64,000 nucleotides of DNA. Origin: Cystobasidiopsis lactophilus. Its lineage: Eukaryota; Basidiomycota; Agaricostilbomycetes; Agaricostilbales; Chionosphaeraceae. The notes under the pieces are model-generated. The model was not told the DNA's origin. It saw only the letters and a list, made by a program, of their open reading frames with translations, and did not search any database. The stretch spans positions 1,116,001 to 1,180,000 of the forward strand of contig BCIO01000003.1 of assembly GCA_001599975.1 (NCBI GenBank), written 5' to 3'. The position numbers and the translations under genes were made by a program. This document shows, piece by piece, positions 47,464-57,704 of this stretch (position 1 is the stretch's first letter; each line of letters opens with the position of its first letter).

Positions 47464-49483
47464 ATGTCTGAATCGAGCGACCACAAGAAGAGCCCTGCTG
47501 GGGAGAAGGATGGCTTCGATTATGCCCTCGACAGCAAGGATGACATCGCCGCCTTCGCCGAGCTCGTTGCAGAGGAGGCCAACCACGATATCAAGGTGCG
47601 AGCGCTGCGCATTTTTAGACCAGCCACAGGCTCAAAACTTGTCGCCACAGCTGCGGACAATGTCCTGGCAGAAGACCATGGGCCTCCTCTTTGGTTCGTC
47701 CTTCAGTGATCGCTTATCAGGTCGCCAGCTGATAGTGGCCAAACAGGTGACCAAGTCTGCCTTGCCATCATGGCTCAGGCGTGGTCCTTCATGGTCCTCG
47801 GCTGGGTTGGCGCTCTGTTCACCACCTTCCTGTCCGGCATTCTCTTCTGGATCTCCTCGTACACCATGTGGAAGTGGATCATGAAGAACCCGCAGATGCG
47901 CGACGTCTGCGACCTCGGCGCAGCGCTCTTCGGTGGTTCTAAGGCGTATGTCTTGCGAGATCCTTGCCGTTCCGACAGACCTGACACTCGCCTACAGTGC
48001 TTACATCTTCACCGCTTTCATGCTCTTGGCCAACAACATCCTGCTCATCGGATTCCACGTCTTCACTGGCGCGCGTATCCTCAATACTCTCTCCGACCAC
48101 TCCCAGTGCACTGTCGTGTAGGTCCCGACCAGATTGTCGCAAAGCTGAAGCTGACCTTTCACTGCAGATTCTCAGTGATTATCACCATCATTGGCATCAT
48201 CACATCGCTTCCTCGCACACTGAACCATGTGTCGATCATGTCCATTTTCAGCGCCGCATGCAGTGCGTCGTTTGTGCCACTTCCTTTGGGAGCTGGCCAC
48301 TAACCCCGGTGACTGGCAGTGGGAATGGCCATTCTGCTCTTCTTGATCTTTGTCGGCATTGAGTCCAACCCGGCCTCTGGCTATGGTGGCGACTGGCCCA
48401 TTTCGGGACCCGTTCGCACGCGTGCCTTCCCTGCTCCCGGCACCAGTTGGGTCGACTGCATGAACGCTGTTCTCAACATCACCTTCCTCTGGGTGCCTCA
48501 AATCCTGTTCCCAACCTTCATTGCCGAGATGGAGAAGCCTCAAGACTTCCCAAAGGCGCTTGCTGGCCTTGCCATCCTTTCTTTCGTTCTTTTTATCGTC
48601 GTTCCAAGTACGTGGCCCGCTTTTATGGCACATGATCGGGATTTGATTGCCCTACAGTCGTTGGCTACCGCTATCTTGGTGACTATGCTGAGGCGCCGTC
48701 GTTCGGCTCCCTCCAGATCACCTACAAGAAAGCCAGCTTTGCCTTTGTCATTGTCCCCACTGTTTGTGTTCTCTCTCTCTCTGTCTTATGAGCAATGGAC
48801 TGACCAGCTCGCACAGGTCGTCATTGCTGTCATCTATAGCAACGTTACCTGCAAGTTTTTGTTCAAGACCATGCTCGGCGGCACTCGCCACGAGACCCAC
48901 AACACCGTCAAGGGTTGGGGAACTTGGATTGGCTTGACCGCTGTCGTCTGGATCATCGCCTTCGTGAGTTCATGCTGATAACTGCGGCCGCCTTGGCTGA
49001 CGACGCGGCCCAAAAACCAGATTTTTGGATCGGTTGTGCCAAGTATGGGCGATTTCTTGTCTCTGCTCGGTGCCGCCTTCGACTCCTTCTTTGGTTTCAT
49101 CTGGTGGGCTCGTGAGCAACCCCTCTCGCTCTCGAATCTCTGTCGGATGCTCAGGGGTTCTGTCACAGTTGCATACTACCTCCTGTACAAGGGCCAGTTC
49201 TTCAAGAACGCCCGCCGCTCTATCAACTCTGTGATCCACATTTTCATCATGATTGTTGGCCTTTTCCTCCTCGGTCCAGGTCTCTACGCAGCCACGATGG
49301 GTGAGATTTGCCCTTGCGAGACCACACGATGCCGAACTGATGAGACGAATTCACTTGCGCAGCTATCAAGGCCGATTACTCGGGCTCTACTCGCCCAGCA
49401 TTCACTTGCAATGACAACTCGGTGCGTTTTGTCGCATGTCCACTTCCATTCTGATGTTGGTCTGACTTTCGCTACAGATTTAA
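47464..49483 (+). CDS. AAAP-family amino acid transporter
   Basis: Eleven-TM amino acid/proton symporter of the amino acid/auxin permease family. Start ATG at 47464 (MSESSDHKKSPAGEKDGF), hydrophilic N-tail with FAELVAEEANHDIK, then TM segments AQAWSFMVLGWVGALFTTF, YIFTAFMLLANNILLIGFHV, FSVIITIIGIITSLPRTL, AILLFLIFVGIESNP, VVIAVIYSNVTCKFLF, WIGLTAVVWIIAFIFGSVVP and INSVIHIFIMIVGLFLLGPG. IPxFxDLLSLLGAxF-like sequence (VPSMGDFLSLLGAAFDSFFGF) is typical of the family. A final intron leaves the C-terminus AFTCNDNSI with TAA at 49481-49483. Confidence 0.9.
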
Positions 49484-49750
49484 AATGTACAGTCGCAGGG
49501 GTAGTGTGGTGGCTCGTGGTTGTAGGGTTTCTTGTCTTGCAATTGGACATAGAAAAGATTCCAACTCGGAATTGCTATCTGCGATCTCTGTTGAGCTGGC
49601 TCTACCATACAACTCCGATCAATGTACTTAATAGGCAGAAATCAGGAGAGTTGGTCAAGGTGGCAAATCGCTCCCATGACTGACAACGCCACCGCAGGCT
49701 GAGAGCGGGATCGACGCGTGCGGTTGTTCTTCAGCGTCGACGGCCCGGAA

Positions 49751-50985
49751 ATGCCTCCAGATCACCGGCCTGAGGAAGATTTCCTCTTCCTGATTGAATC
49801 GCTTGATGCTTTTGAAGTGGGAAACTTTGTCCCGCACCTCCAGCATGCTGCCAAGCGGATTTATTCCCCTGTGTTGGCTCAGTCTGCAAGGGCGGTCTTT
49901 GGCAGGTTGAGCTCAGGCCTGGAAGTCCATCGGAGAGTGCAGATGGCAATCGTGGATGTCTTGTTGGCTCGCAGCGCGAGACAGGGCGCGGAAAGGCAAC
50001 TTCAAGAACTCGGGACGCTGCTGAATTTACACAACGAGCTTCTCACTAAACCTCCTACCATTCACCTGACGACAGTTCGGCCCAACCTACCGCGACAGAT
50101 CAAGTGTCACGCCGACGCTTTTCATGTGGGTTCTCTCCCGCGGATTCGGAGGTGTGGCAACACTGACGGGCAAGGCAGGTGCTGAGCGACGATCCCGCGA
50201 TTGCCAACTCGCTGTTCGTGATGTACACGGTCCATCAGCACATCAACGTCGGACTGCTGTCGTTGTCGCTTCGAAAGCAATTGCTTCAAGGGCCAATGTG
50301 GTTTTGCTGGACCGAAAGTCTCTTTGAGCACGCATTTGGCCACAGAGCACGCTGGGATGTAAGCCCTCCCCTTCGCTGTAGCATGATAGTCACCCAACTC
50401 ATGAGACAACAGGCTGCTATCTCCGACTTTGTCACATCTCAAATATCGCCTAAAGACATCAGGCCGCTTTCGGAACCCGACGCGGTCACGACTAACAAAC
50501 GGCCTGAAGCCGGTGCCTATGTCGAGAGGCAAGTTGCGGGTGGTACACTGCATATGGTCTTGGTGGACGGCAGTGCGCCCCTTTCCTGCTTTACCCAATC
50601 CGAATACTAAACAAGCTCGCCAGCTTACACCCTCCTAATGCATCACCGGCAGCGGGGTCATCTACGCATTGTACCTGCTCAAGCTGCCAGCGCGTTCTAC
50701 TTGGCGGACAAGACGACGCCCATCCCGGCAAATTCGCTCACCAAAATGCCGTCTCATTGGCGAAGGTCGACCGCGCCTCCAATCTCAGACGAGGATCGGT
50801 TTTCTGTTGAGGCTGGTCACTATCCACAGTTCTTGCACCTCAGTCCCCTACCTGAGTTTGACCCGGAGGTCGAGTTCATGCCTTCACCTCGCCCTCCGTT
50901 GGACGTTCGGTGGAGCGATCACGCTGCACCGACCCCATCTGCGCCTTCGCCTTCTGTTCTTGATTCCCCTCTTGCCACGGAATAG
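49751..50985 (+). CDS. Hypothetical protein, 3' structure uncertain
   Basis: The first in-frame ATG is at 49751 (MPPDHRPEEDFLFLIESLDAF). Then come VLAQSARAVFGRLSSGLEVH and RRVQMAIVDVLLARSARQGA, an intron, VLSDDPAIANSLFVMYTVHQ, INVGLLSLSLRKQLLQG, FGHRARWD, an intron, and AAISDFVTSQISPKDIRPLS. After VER a GC-AG intron (GCAAGT donor) is likely; an acceptor near 50688 restores a frame with AFYLADKTTPIPANSL and ends PSPSVLDSPLATE at 50985. Helical N-terminal half, Pro/Ser-rich C-terminus. No family recognised. Confidence 0.5.
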
Positions 50986-51250
50986 GTGCGTTGGTCCATG
51001 TTAACGACAGTCGCGTCTCATTTTCATTTTCGCGCTTTCATAGACAGCGGGCTTTGTGTTTGATGGTCTAAAGCTATTGAGATAACTTATACGACGTGTA
51101 CACTTGTATTACCATTTCCACAAGAGAAAAAGAAGACATTCTGAGCTTGTCTGTCGCGGCCCACAACTGAGCGCCTGCGCGAGCTGAGACTCCGCTCTGG
51201 GAATTCTTGCCGCTCGCTTGATACGCCTCAAGACCTGCCTGATTGAGCCA

Positions 51251-52669
51251 ATGTCGACAGCGGGAGGACTGTCAAGACGCAGGGTAGCGACAGGCGCTGG
51301 CGACTCGGAGGACGCAGGCCCATCGAGCACGACGCGCAACAATGGGACAAGCTCGACCGCCGCCGCTGACAAGGCCCCAAGACCGACGACGCCCAGGCTG
51401 GCGTCATTCCCAGGCCACAAGGTCGGCGTTGACCCTCGCGACTTGGAGGAGCAAGACGAGAGCCGGACGGTGCCCAAACTCACGCTCATGGAGGAGATCC
51501 TCTTGCTCGGCCTCAAGGACAAGCAGGTGCGCCCAGCTGCCTCTTGCCAGTTGCTTGGCTAGCACAGAGCCCATGCTGATGCTTTGTCGAGCGATGCAGG
51601 GCTACCTCAGCTTCTGGAACGACAACATCTCGTACACGCTTCGAGGGTGCCTGCTCATCGAACTCGCCCTCAGGAATCGCATAGCCATGGTCAAGGACCC
51701 AAACAGGCGGCGCTTCCCGCTCGCAGATAGGTGCGTCCTCGGCCTTGGGTGCAGCACAAGCCAAGGCTCTAATAGTCGGCGCTTGCTCACGCGCATAAAG
51801 GTACATTGAGGTGGTGGACGACAAGCTGACGGGAGAGGTGCTGCTGGACGAGGCCCTGAAGATGATGAAGGTCAGCGAGCGCATGTCGGTGGGGACATGG
51901 ATAGATTTGCTATCGGGTCAGTGTCTCGCGCTCCCTCCCAAGTTCACGAGGTCAGGGAGCTGACCGACGCGCCTTATTTGTCCCAACAGGGGAAACGTGG
52001 AACGTGATGAAGATTGGCTACCAGCTCAAACAAGTGCGGGAGCGCCTGGCCAAGGGCTTGGTGGACAAGGGCGTGCTTCGGACCGAAAAGAAGAACTTCC
52101 TCCTCTTCGACATGGCGACCCACCCTGTGTCCGACCCGACGTTTAAGGACGACGTGCTCAAGCGCACCCTAGCGCTCCTCACCGCCCGAACGGCCGCGGT
52201 CCCCGTCTCCAACCTGTACTCGGAAGACGTGCGCTACCGGACTGTGCGAGCCGTCTGCATGGTCTGCGCTGCCTTTGCCGCCAACGTCCTCGAGAATGCG
52301 CTCGTCCACTTGGGCTACGACGCCCGCGAGGCCGCCTTCAGCAAGTGCGACGAGCTGCTCGCCGAGTTCTCTCAGTGGCCCTTTGGCCGGCCTCCTGACT
52401 CCGCTGGCTCGGGGTCGTCGAGGAGCAAGAGGAACGTCGTGGGAGGCGGGAGTTCTGGGGCGGAGGCGGCCACCGCCAGCAACCTGGCAGAGATCAGCCG
52501 AATGGCGAGGTCGGAAACGACGGGCATCACCGATGTCGAACTCCACATGGAGATTGTAGCCGCCGTCCTCCAGGTCTTCTCTAGAATGGTGCGCTCGGTG
52601 TCCTTTGCTCATCTGAGGCTGCTCGTCTAACGAAGTCTGGGGTTAACAATCCAGGACTCGCTATTGTGA
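51251..52669 (+). CDS. VPS74: GPP34-family PI4P effector (Vps74/GOLPH3)
   Basis: Golgi peripheral protein that binds PI4P and retains glycosyltransferases through COPI. Start ATG at 51251, with a disordered Ser/Thr-rich N-tail of about 75 residues. The GPP34 domain shows [107 protein letters not shown] (read in parts), and [14 protein letters not shown] Ser/Gly-rich insert lies near 52390-52480. The last exon encodes MDSLL with TGA at 52667-52669, the usual family end. Confidence 0.93.
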
Positions 52670-53079
52670 TCGTGCGCACACAGCACACTTATCGCCAGCT
52701 ACCTCTTTCACCACTTCCTAAAATGACTCTTCCTCCGTTCCAAGAAGATTCGCCCTCTCCGACTATACCATTTTGCCATTCGTTCGGGCAGCCTTCACGC
52801 AAATCCTCCATTTGGCCGCCCATTCTATGTGGCGCCTTCCAGACCCTCACGAAGCCACTTCTCTGTGCATGTTTGTTCAGTCCTCTCCCTCAACTTACGA
52901 AAAGCGTCTCTGGTGGAAAGGAAGGGTAGCCGGCCCGCACCTCAGCAGGGGGCTTTGGGCTTCCAAAAAGTAGATTCTTTCGTTCGCGAGCGTTCCCGTT
53001 TTGATAATGGCATTTCGATCTCCTTTACACCCTCTGACTCAAGCTCCACCGATGCCTAGGCCCCTTGTAGGGATGCGCC
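52670..53079. other. Convergent 3' region VPS74 / YJU2
   Basis: About 410 bp between convergent stops. Three overlapping plus-strand open frames here lack protein-like features. Nothing supported. Confidence 0.35.
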
Positions 53080-54485
53080 TCACTTCTTGGCCTTGATCCC
53101 GAACTTGCTGGCGTCCATCTTCTTCTTTTTGGGCGGCGCCACCATGCCGGCGAGCGGGTTGGATTTGGCGGCAGTGGCGGGCTTGGCCCCTGCTCCGAAG
53201 GACACTGAAGACGCAAACTTGCGGGCGTCTTCGGACAGCAGCGACAAGGCATCGGGCTCGACTTCAGCCAGCTTGCGCTTCAATGTGGCTTCTTTCGGCG
53301 CCGGGACGGACTGCGGCACAGTTGAAGAGCTGTCAGAGGTCGAAGCCACGGGCTGAGCGCTTTCCTCTTCGTCCTCCGGCTCAAGCGGCTCGTCCAGCTC
53401 GATGTCCGGGATGGCCTGCACGGGAGGCGTGCCACTGGTGGACGAGGTGCTGGCGCCCGGTATGCGCGAGAAAACGCGTCGGACCTCTGCCTCGTCTTCT
53501 TCCGCCTCTTGCTGGCGCCGCAGCTCTTCCTCTGAAAAGCCCAGCGGGACGTCCACACCCTCCACGTCTTGTCGACCCATGATGCGCTCCAGCGCTGCGT
53601 CTGCATCACCTCGCTCCAGGCGGGCGTTGCGAGTGCGAATCTCTTGCAGGGCGTCCAAGATGTCCATCTCGCGCTTGGAGTCGACCTGCTTGTTCTCAAG
53701 CTCGGCCATCGGATCTTCCGCCATCTCCCGCTCCAATCGTTCCAAACGCTCCTCAGCGGTTTCTTCCACGGACTCTGGCCCCTCAGCGCCGTCCGAGCGC
53801 CAGATTTCGAAGTTGCGCGAAGCCCCATTCTCGGCCACGTAGTCGGTGTTCTTCGGGTCCGTCTTGAAAGTGATCTCTGCTGAACATTGAGTGCACTGAC
53901 TCGGTCATGAGTATTTTAAAGAAAGCAAATGGGCGCGCAAAACTACCTACCTTGATGTAGAAGCGGAAGATCTTGATTCCGTAGTAGGTTTCGCCCTTGG
54001 CGGTCTCCTCTGTAGAGTGAAAGCTGTCAGGAGATCTAAAGATTGAGTCTCAGAAGGCAAACTTACTTCTTGCGTTGAATTTCTGTGAAGCGAAAACCAA
54101 ATGTTAGCTCAAGCCATATCTCCAACATGCAGACTATGACTTGCCTTTCCCTGTTCAATAGAGAGATAAATGTTAGTGTTGATTCGGCAAGCTCATGGGA
54201 GTATACTGACCTTATAGATGTATTCGCCGCACCTGCAAGGTAGCAAGTTAGTCAGCAGTCAATGAAACCTCAGAGCAAGAAACAAAACTGACGTGTTGCA
54301 TCTCATGGAAAATGGAGCCATCAGACGGACCACTTGCTGCTTTGGTCCACCCGGTCGCTTTAGGCGGACAATCTTCGCCGGATCGAAATCCGGCGGGAAG
54401 TACTTGTTGAGAACCTGTGAAAGATCCCCGTCAGCATTGGGCTTTGTAAATGAGCAGAGAGTGCTTTTACCTTTCGCTCAGACAT
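53080..54485 (-). CDS. YJU2: Splicing factor Yju2/CCDC94 (CWC16 family)
   Basis: Spliceosomal factor that joins the Prp19-associated complex and promotes the first catalytic step. Start ATG at 54485 (MSERK), an intron, then [42 protein letters not shown] (first CxxC), [30 protein letters not shown] (second CxxC), [22 protein letters not shown] long Glu-rich coiled-coil follows, then an acidic Ser-rich region and a basic [18 protein letters not shown] tail. Several very small exons occur at the 5' end (for example around 54065-54145). Stop at 53080. Confidence 0.94.
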
Positions 54486-55085
54486 CTTGGAGAGATGGCA
54501 GTGAGAATTGAAGAGGGAAGATGGGCCTGTCGGCGGGAGGACAAAAAACGGGCGTTGCTGGTTCGGCCCAACACAGTCCCCTTAGAGGCCCAAAGTCGGA
54601 CTTGGTGAGGAGAAAAGCAAGCGAAAAAAGATGCTGAAGGGTGAGCTAGGAGCCTATAAGCGCCGCCTGGCGTCGACGTCCGCTTTTGCCACCTTCAAAC
54701 GCCTTTTGATCTCGAGCGTCGAAGGCGCAGAAAGCGCTCTGTCACTGCCTCGCTTGCGTTGCCCGATCAAGTGTCTGCTTCTCCAAGTCGACGAAGGGCG
54801 TTTAGCGGGTCGTTGCGGCACTCGAAAGTCGCTGGGCGAGGAAGAAAGCACAAAGCCCCAGATCGATCCTGGCAACAGCGTTGGGCGACTTGCGGTCGAT
54901 ACCAACCACGCTTCTATGCCACGTAGTGAACTCTCAAAAGCTCAGTGTGCAGCCTCTCGCGCTTTCCGCACCGTGCTTCGTGTCTTTGAATGAGAAGGCT
55001 TCGGGCTGCCCTGAAACCTCTTGTGCTCGAAGAACTGCTCTGTGCGCTCTTAGGGCTGCTCTGGAATCACTTGCTGTCTTGAAAA
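54486..55085. promoter_or_regulatory. Divergent intergenic region YJU2 / GPI protein
   Basis: About 600 bp between divergent starts. The open frame from 54881 continues into the next gene's first exon in a different frame and lacks a signal peptide, so I treat it as chance. No other gene supported. Confidence 0.4.
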
Positions 55086-55906
55086 ATGCGGCGCTCTGTA
55101 TTAACTCTGATTTTGGGCGTTGTCCGAGCACTGGGGGCTTCCCTCTCGATTCCAAGCGAAGTCCGCCGATCCCCTTTCAACTTGCCTTGCATCTCTCATG
55201 TGTAGCCAAATATCTGTCACAGTTCTCGACATGTAGTACAGCGGAAATAGAGTGGGACTCAACTGTTGGCCCATATACAATCCAAGTAAGCCAACCCGGG
55301 AGTGCCGTGCTTCGCCGGCGTATTTTCAACTGCCGACTACAGATTCTCAGCGGATCGAGCGTGGTCGTACAACAAGTCACACCGACGTCAGAGTTTGACT
55401 GGCTTGTGGATGTGCCGGCTGGCTCTTCCGTTCAGATCCAGTGGTCTGACTCAAACGGAGCTGAGATGTGAGAAGGCTCTCTCGTCTCTGCATACAACTC
55501 GAGCTCTGTTCTGACGACTTGCAAGCACTACGACAACGTTTGTCGTCCAAGAAGGCGATACTGCCTCTTGCACCGCGACTGCCATCGCTGCCGACCCGCC
55601 GACTAGAACAACGTTCTCAAGAGACTTCCCGCCAACAACCACAGTAACAACCACCGGAAACCCAGCCGACCGTAAGATAGGCCTTCCATTTTACCGCCCA
55701 AGTTAGCTCAGTGCGAACCAAACAGAGCCTCACTCCGGCACGGTCACTGTGACGGATCTATCCAACCCGACGTGAGTGTCCGCTTACAGCACAAGCCGCG
55801 TGCTCACAATCACAACAGTCAGCGCTCGTCGCGTGCATCGAGAGTGAAGCCGGGCAGCCAGCTCCTCATGTTGGGTGTTATTGGGCTCTTTCTGGGATAC
55901 TCGTAG
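55086..55906 (+). CDS. GPI-anchored cell-surface protein, Ser/Thr-rich
   Basis: Start ATG at 55086: MRRSVLTLILGVVRALGAS is a signal peptide. An intron follows SIPSE; the next exon has FSTCSTAEIEWDSTVGPYTIQ, then ILSGSSVVVQQVTPTSEFDW and LVDVPAGSSVQIQWSDSNGAE. This is the Ig-like fold seen in Kre9/Knh1-type N-terminal domains of fungal wall proteins. Further exons give EGDTASCTATAIAAD and a Thr-rich stretch TTTVTTTGNPA, then VKPGSQLLMLGVIGLFLGYS, a hydrophobic GPI signal, with TAG at 55904-55906. About 180 residues. Probably in the outer membrane leaflet or wall. Confidence 0.78.
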
Positions 55907-55997
55907 CGAGATACCTGCCGACTTGAACATTGCCAAATGAAATCAAGATTCAATATTACCAGACTAATGATCAAAACACCAAGTACAATCGCCAAAG

Positions 55998-57096
55998 CTA
56001 CAGACCTTTCGTCGCCAAGATCTCATCAAAGTGCGACACGATCGCTGTCTTCTGCTCTTTGGTCGGCCTGGGAGAGCTGTTGTACAGCGATCCGTCCTCA
56101 TCAATACTGTATAAAGCTGGCCTTTGGAAGTCGGGGTTGGCCAAGGCGCCGATCTGCATTTCGCCCGACTCTTCGGGCGTGAAGTTGCGGGGGCCAAATC
56201 TCAACGGAAGACGACTGAGGGTTCGCAACAGGAACGAGCTGCGCGCTATAGCTGTATCGACGAAGCCGGGATAGACATGTTGCACGCCGAAGCCGTACTT
56301 GTCCGCCAGTTCCTGACCACCAATGCGACTTCAGATGTTGAATGGGGAACGGGCACTATAGATAATGCTGCACCCACCATCCAATAAGAATCTGGCAAAG
56401 TAAAAACAGTGGCCATGGCTCGCGGTAGCGCCCGAAGACCAACGTTAGTCCGGAAGCCAAGGTCTTTGAAGTCCAGCTTGTCGTAGTTGACCCGCTGGCA
56501 GTTCATGATCGCCATAACTGTGGCTTGTTGACCCTTTTGTGACGCGACCTGCAGGTTTGGTGCCAGCTCTCTGGCCAGCAGCACCCGGCCGTAGACTTGT
56601 GTGCTATGCGAAGCGCGGGTCAATCGGGTTAATATTGAGCCTTTGGGACGAGAGAACTTACGCGAGACTGACGTCCAATCCTTCTGATGTGTCCTCGAAA
56701 GAAAATCGAAGGATGCCTTGGGACAAAACGAGGTAGTTGATCAGCGGCAGCGCTGCCTTGAGCTTGGCAGCCACCGCTCTGACGTTGGCCAGCAGTGACA
56801 AATCGGACCTGAAATGGAATCAGCCTGAAGGTTGAAGAGCGGACAGCGGAAGTGAAGACGCACTGATGAAAGTGGTAGGAGCCTTTGGGATTGACCTCCT
56901 TCATACGAAGAATGACCTGATCAGCCGATGTCTGGCTTCTTCCAATGAGATGGATCTCTGGCTCTGCAGCGTATTGGGCCAGCTTGATGGCGATGCCGGC
57001 GCCGATTCCGGAAGTGCCACCGGCGACGACTGCCACAACACGGGAGATCTTCAGATAGGCATTGCGGGCGCGAGCTTGATCCACGGTCAGCACCAT
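55998..57096 (-). CDS. Short-chain dehydrogenase/reductase (atypical)
   Basis: NAD(P)-binding Rossmann-fold protein. Start ATG at 57096 (MVLTVDQARARNAYLKISR). The coenzyme motif is VAVVAGGTSGIGAGIAIKLA (TGxxxGIG type, first residue Ala), followed by HLIGRSQTSADQVI. Middle exons give NYLVLSQGILRFSFEDTSEGLD and YGRVLLARELAPNLQ; the usual catalytic YxxxK is not seen at that place (YGRVL instead). Near the C-terminus is QHVYPGFVDTAIARSS, the PG motif, and IDEDGSLYNSSPRPT. Stop at 55998. Substrate unknown; the missing Lys suggests altered or lost activity, or a mis-modelled exon. Confidence 0.8.
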
Positions 57097-57704
57097 TGGC
57101 GTGAGTTATAGAGCGAATAGGTGCGTGTGGTGGCTAGAAGACGACATCTCAAGGCCAGGACGTCGATTCGATGTCGGGCAGCTCCCTGGCCGAAGCCGAT
57201 GCCGGCGGGTCCGTAGGGTGTCTGTACCTACATAGCGCGCGCTGGCAAGCGATGGAGAAACCGGCAAAAGACGACATCGAGCCACTCCAAAAGACATTCG
57301 CCAATCAAACTCGAAAGGGAAACAGCATCAGACGCGAACTTCAAAATTTTTGGCACGTGAAATGGCTGGTGGAACCCCTTCCAGCGGCACCGGCGCCTCC
57401 AGGTCGAACACCTCACCAACGCATGGCTGGGGCTGTTCGAGAGCACAGGGAGATCAACGGCGACATATAATTGCCACGCTGTTTGCCAAGCTCCGGACCA
57501 TCGAGCAAACATCGATTGCCTTTTTGAGAGGCTGGGTTCCTAAAACAGCCTGCAACGACACCAACGCAGCACGTCGGACGCGGAGATGACCAGCTGTAGA
57601 AGCTGGAAGCAGCAGTGATCGGGACAGGAGGAAGAGGTCCGAGCGGCAAGAAGTCGACGGATCGAAGGCACTTGGCCAAAAGCGTCCAACCCAACTCGTG
57701 CTGC
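57097..57704. promoter_or_regulatory. Divergent intergenic region SDR / E2-binding protein
   Basis: About 600 bp between divergent starts; expected to hold both promoters. No coding sequence supported. Confidence 0.35.

Noticed and set aside
54881-55471. Plus-strand open frame of 196 aa read as one exon
   Set aside because: The signal peptide and spliced frame starting at 55086 give a coherent GPI protein; the long frame crosses intron sequence.
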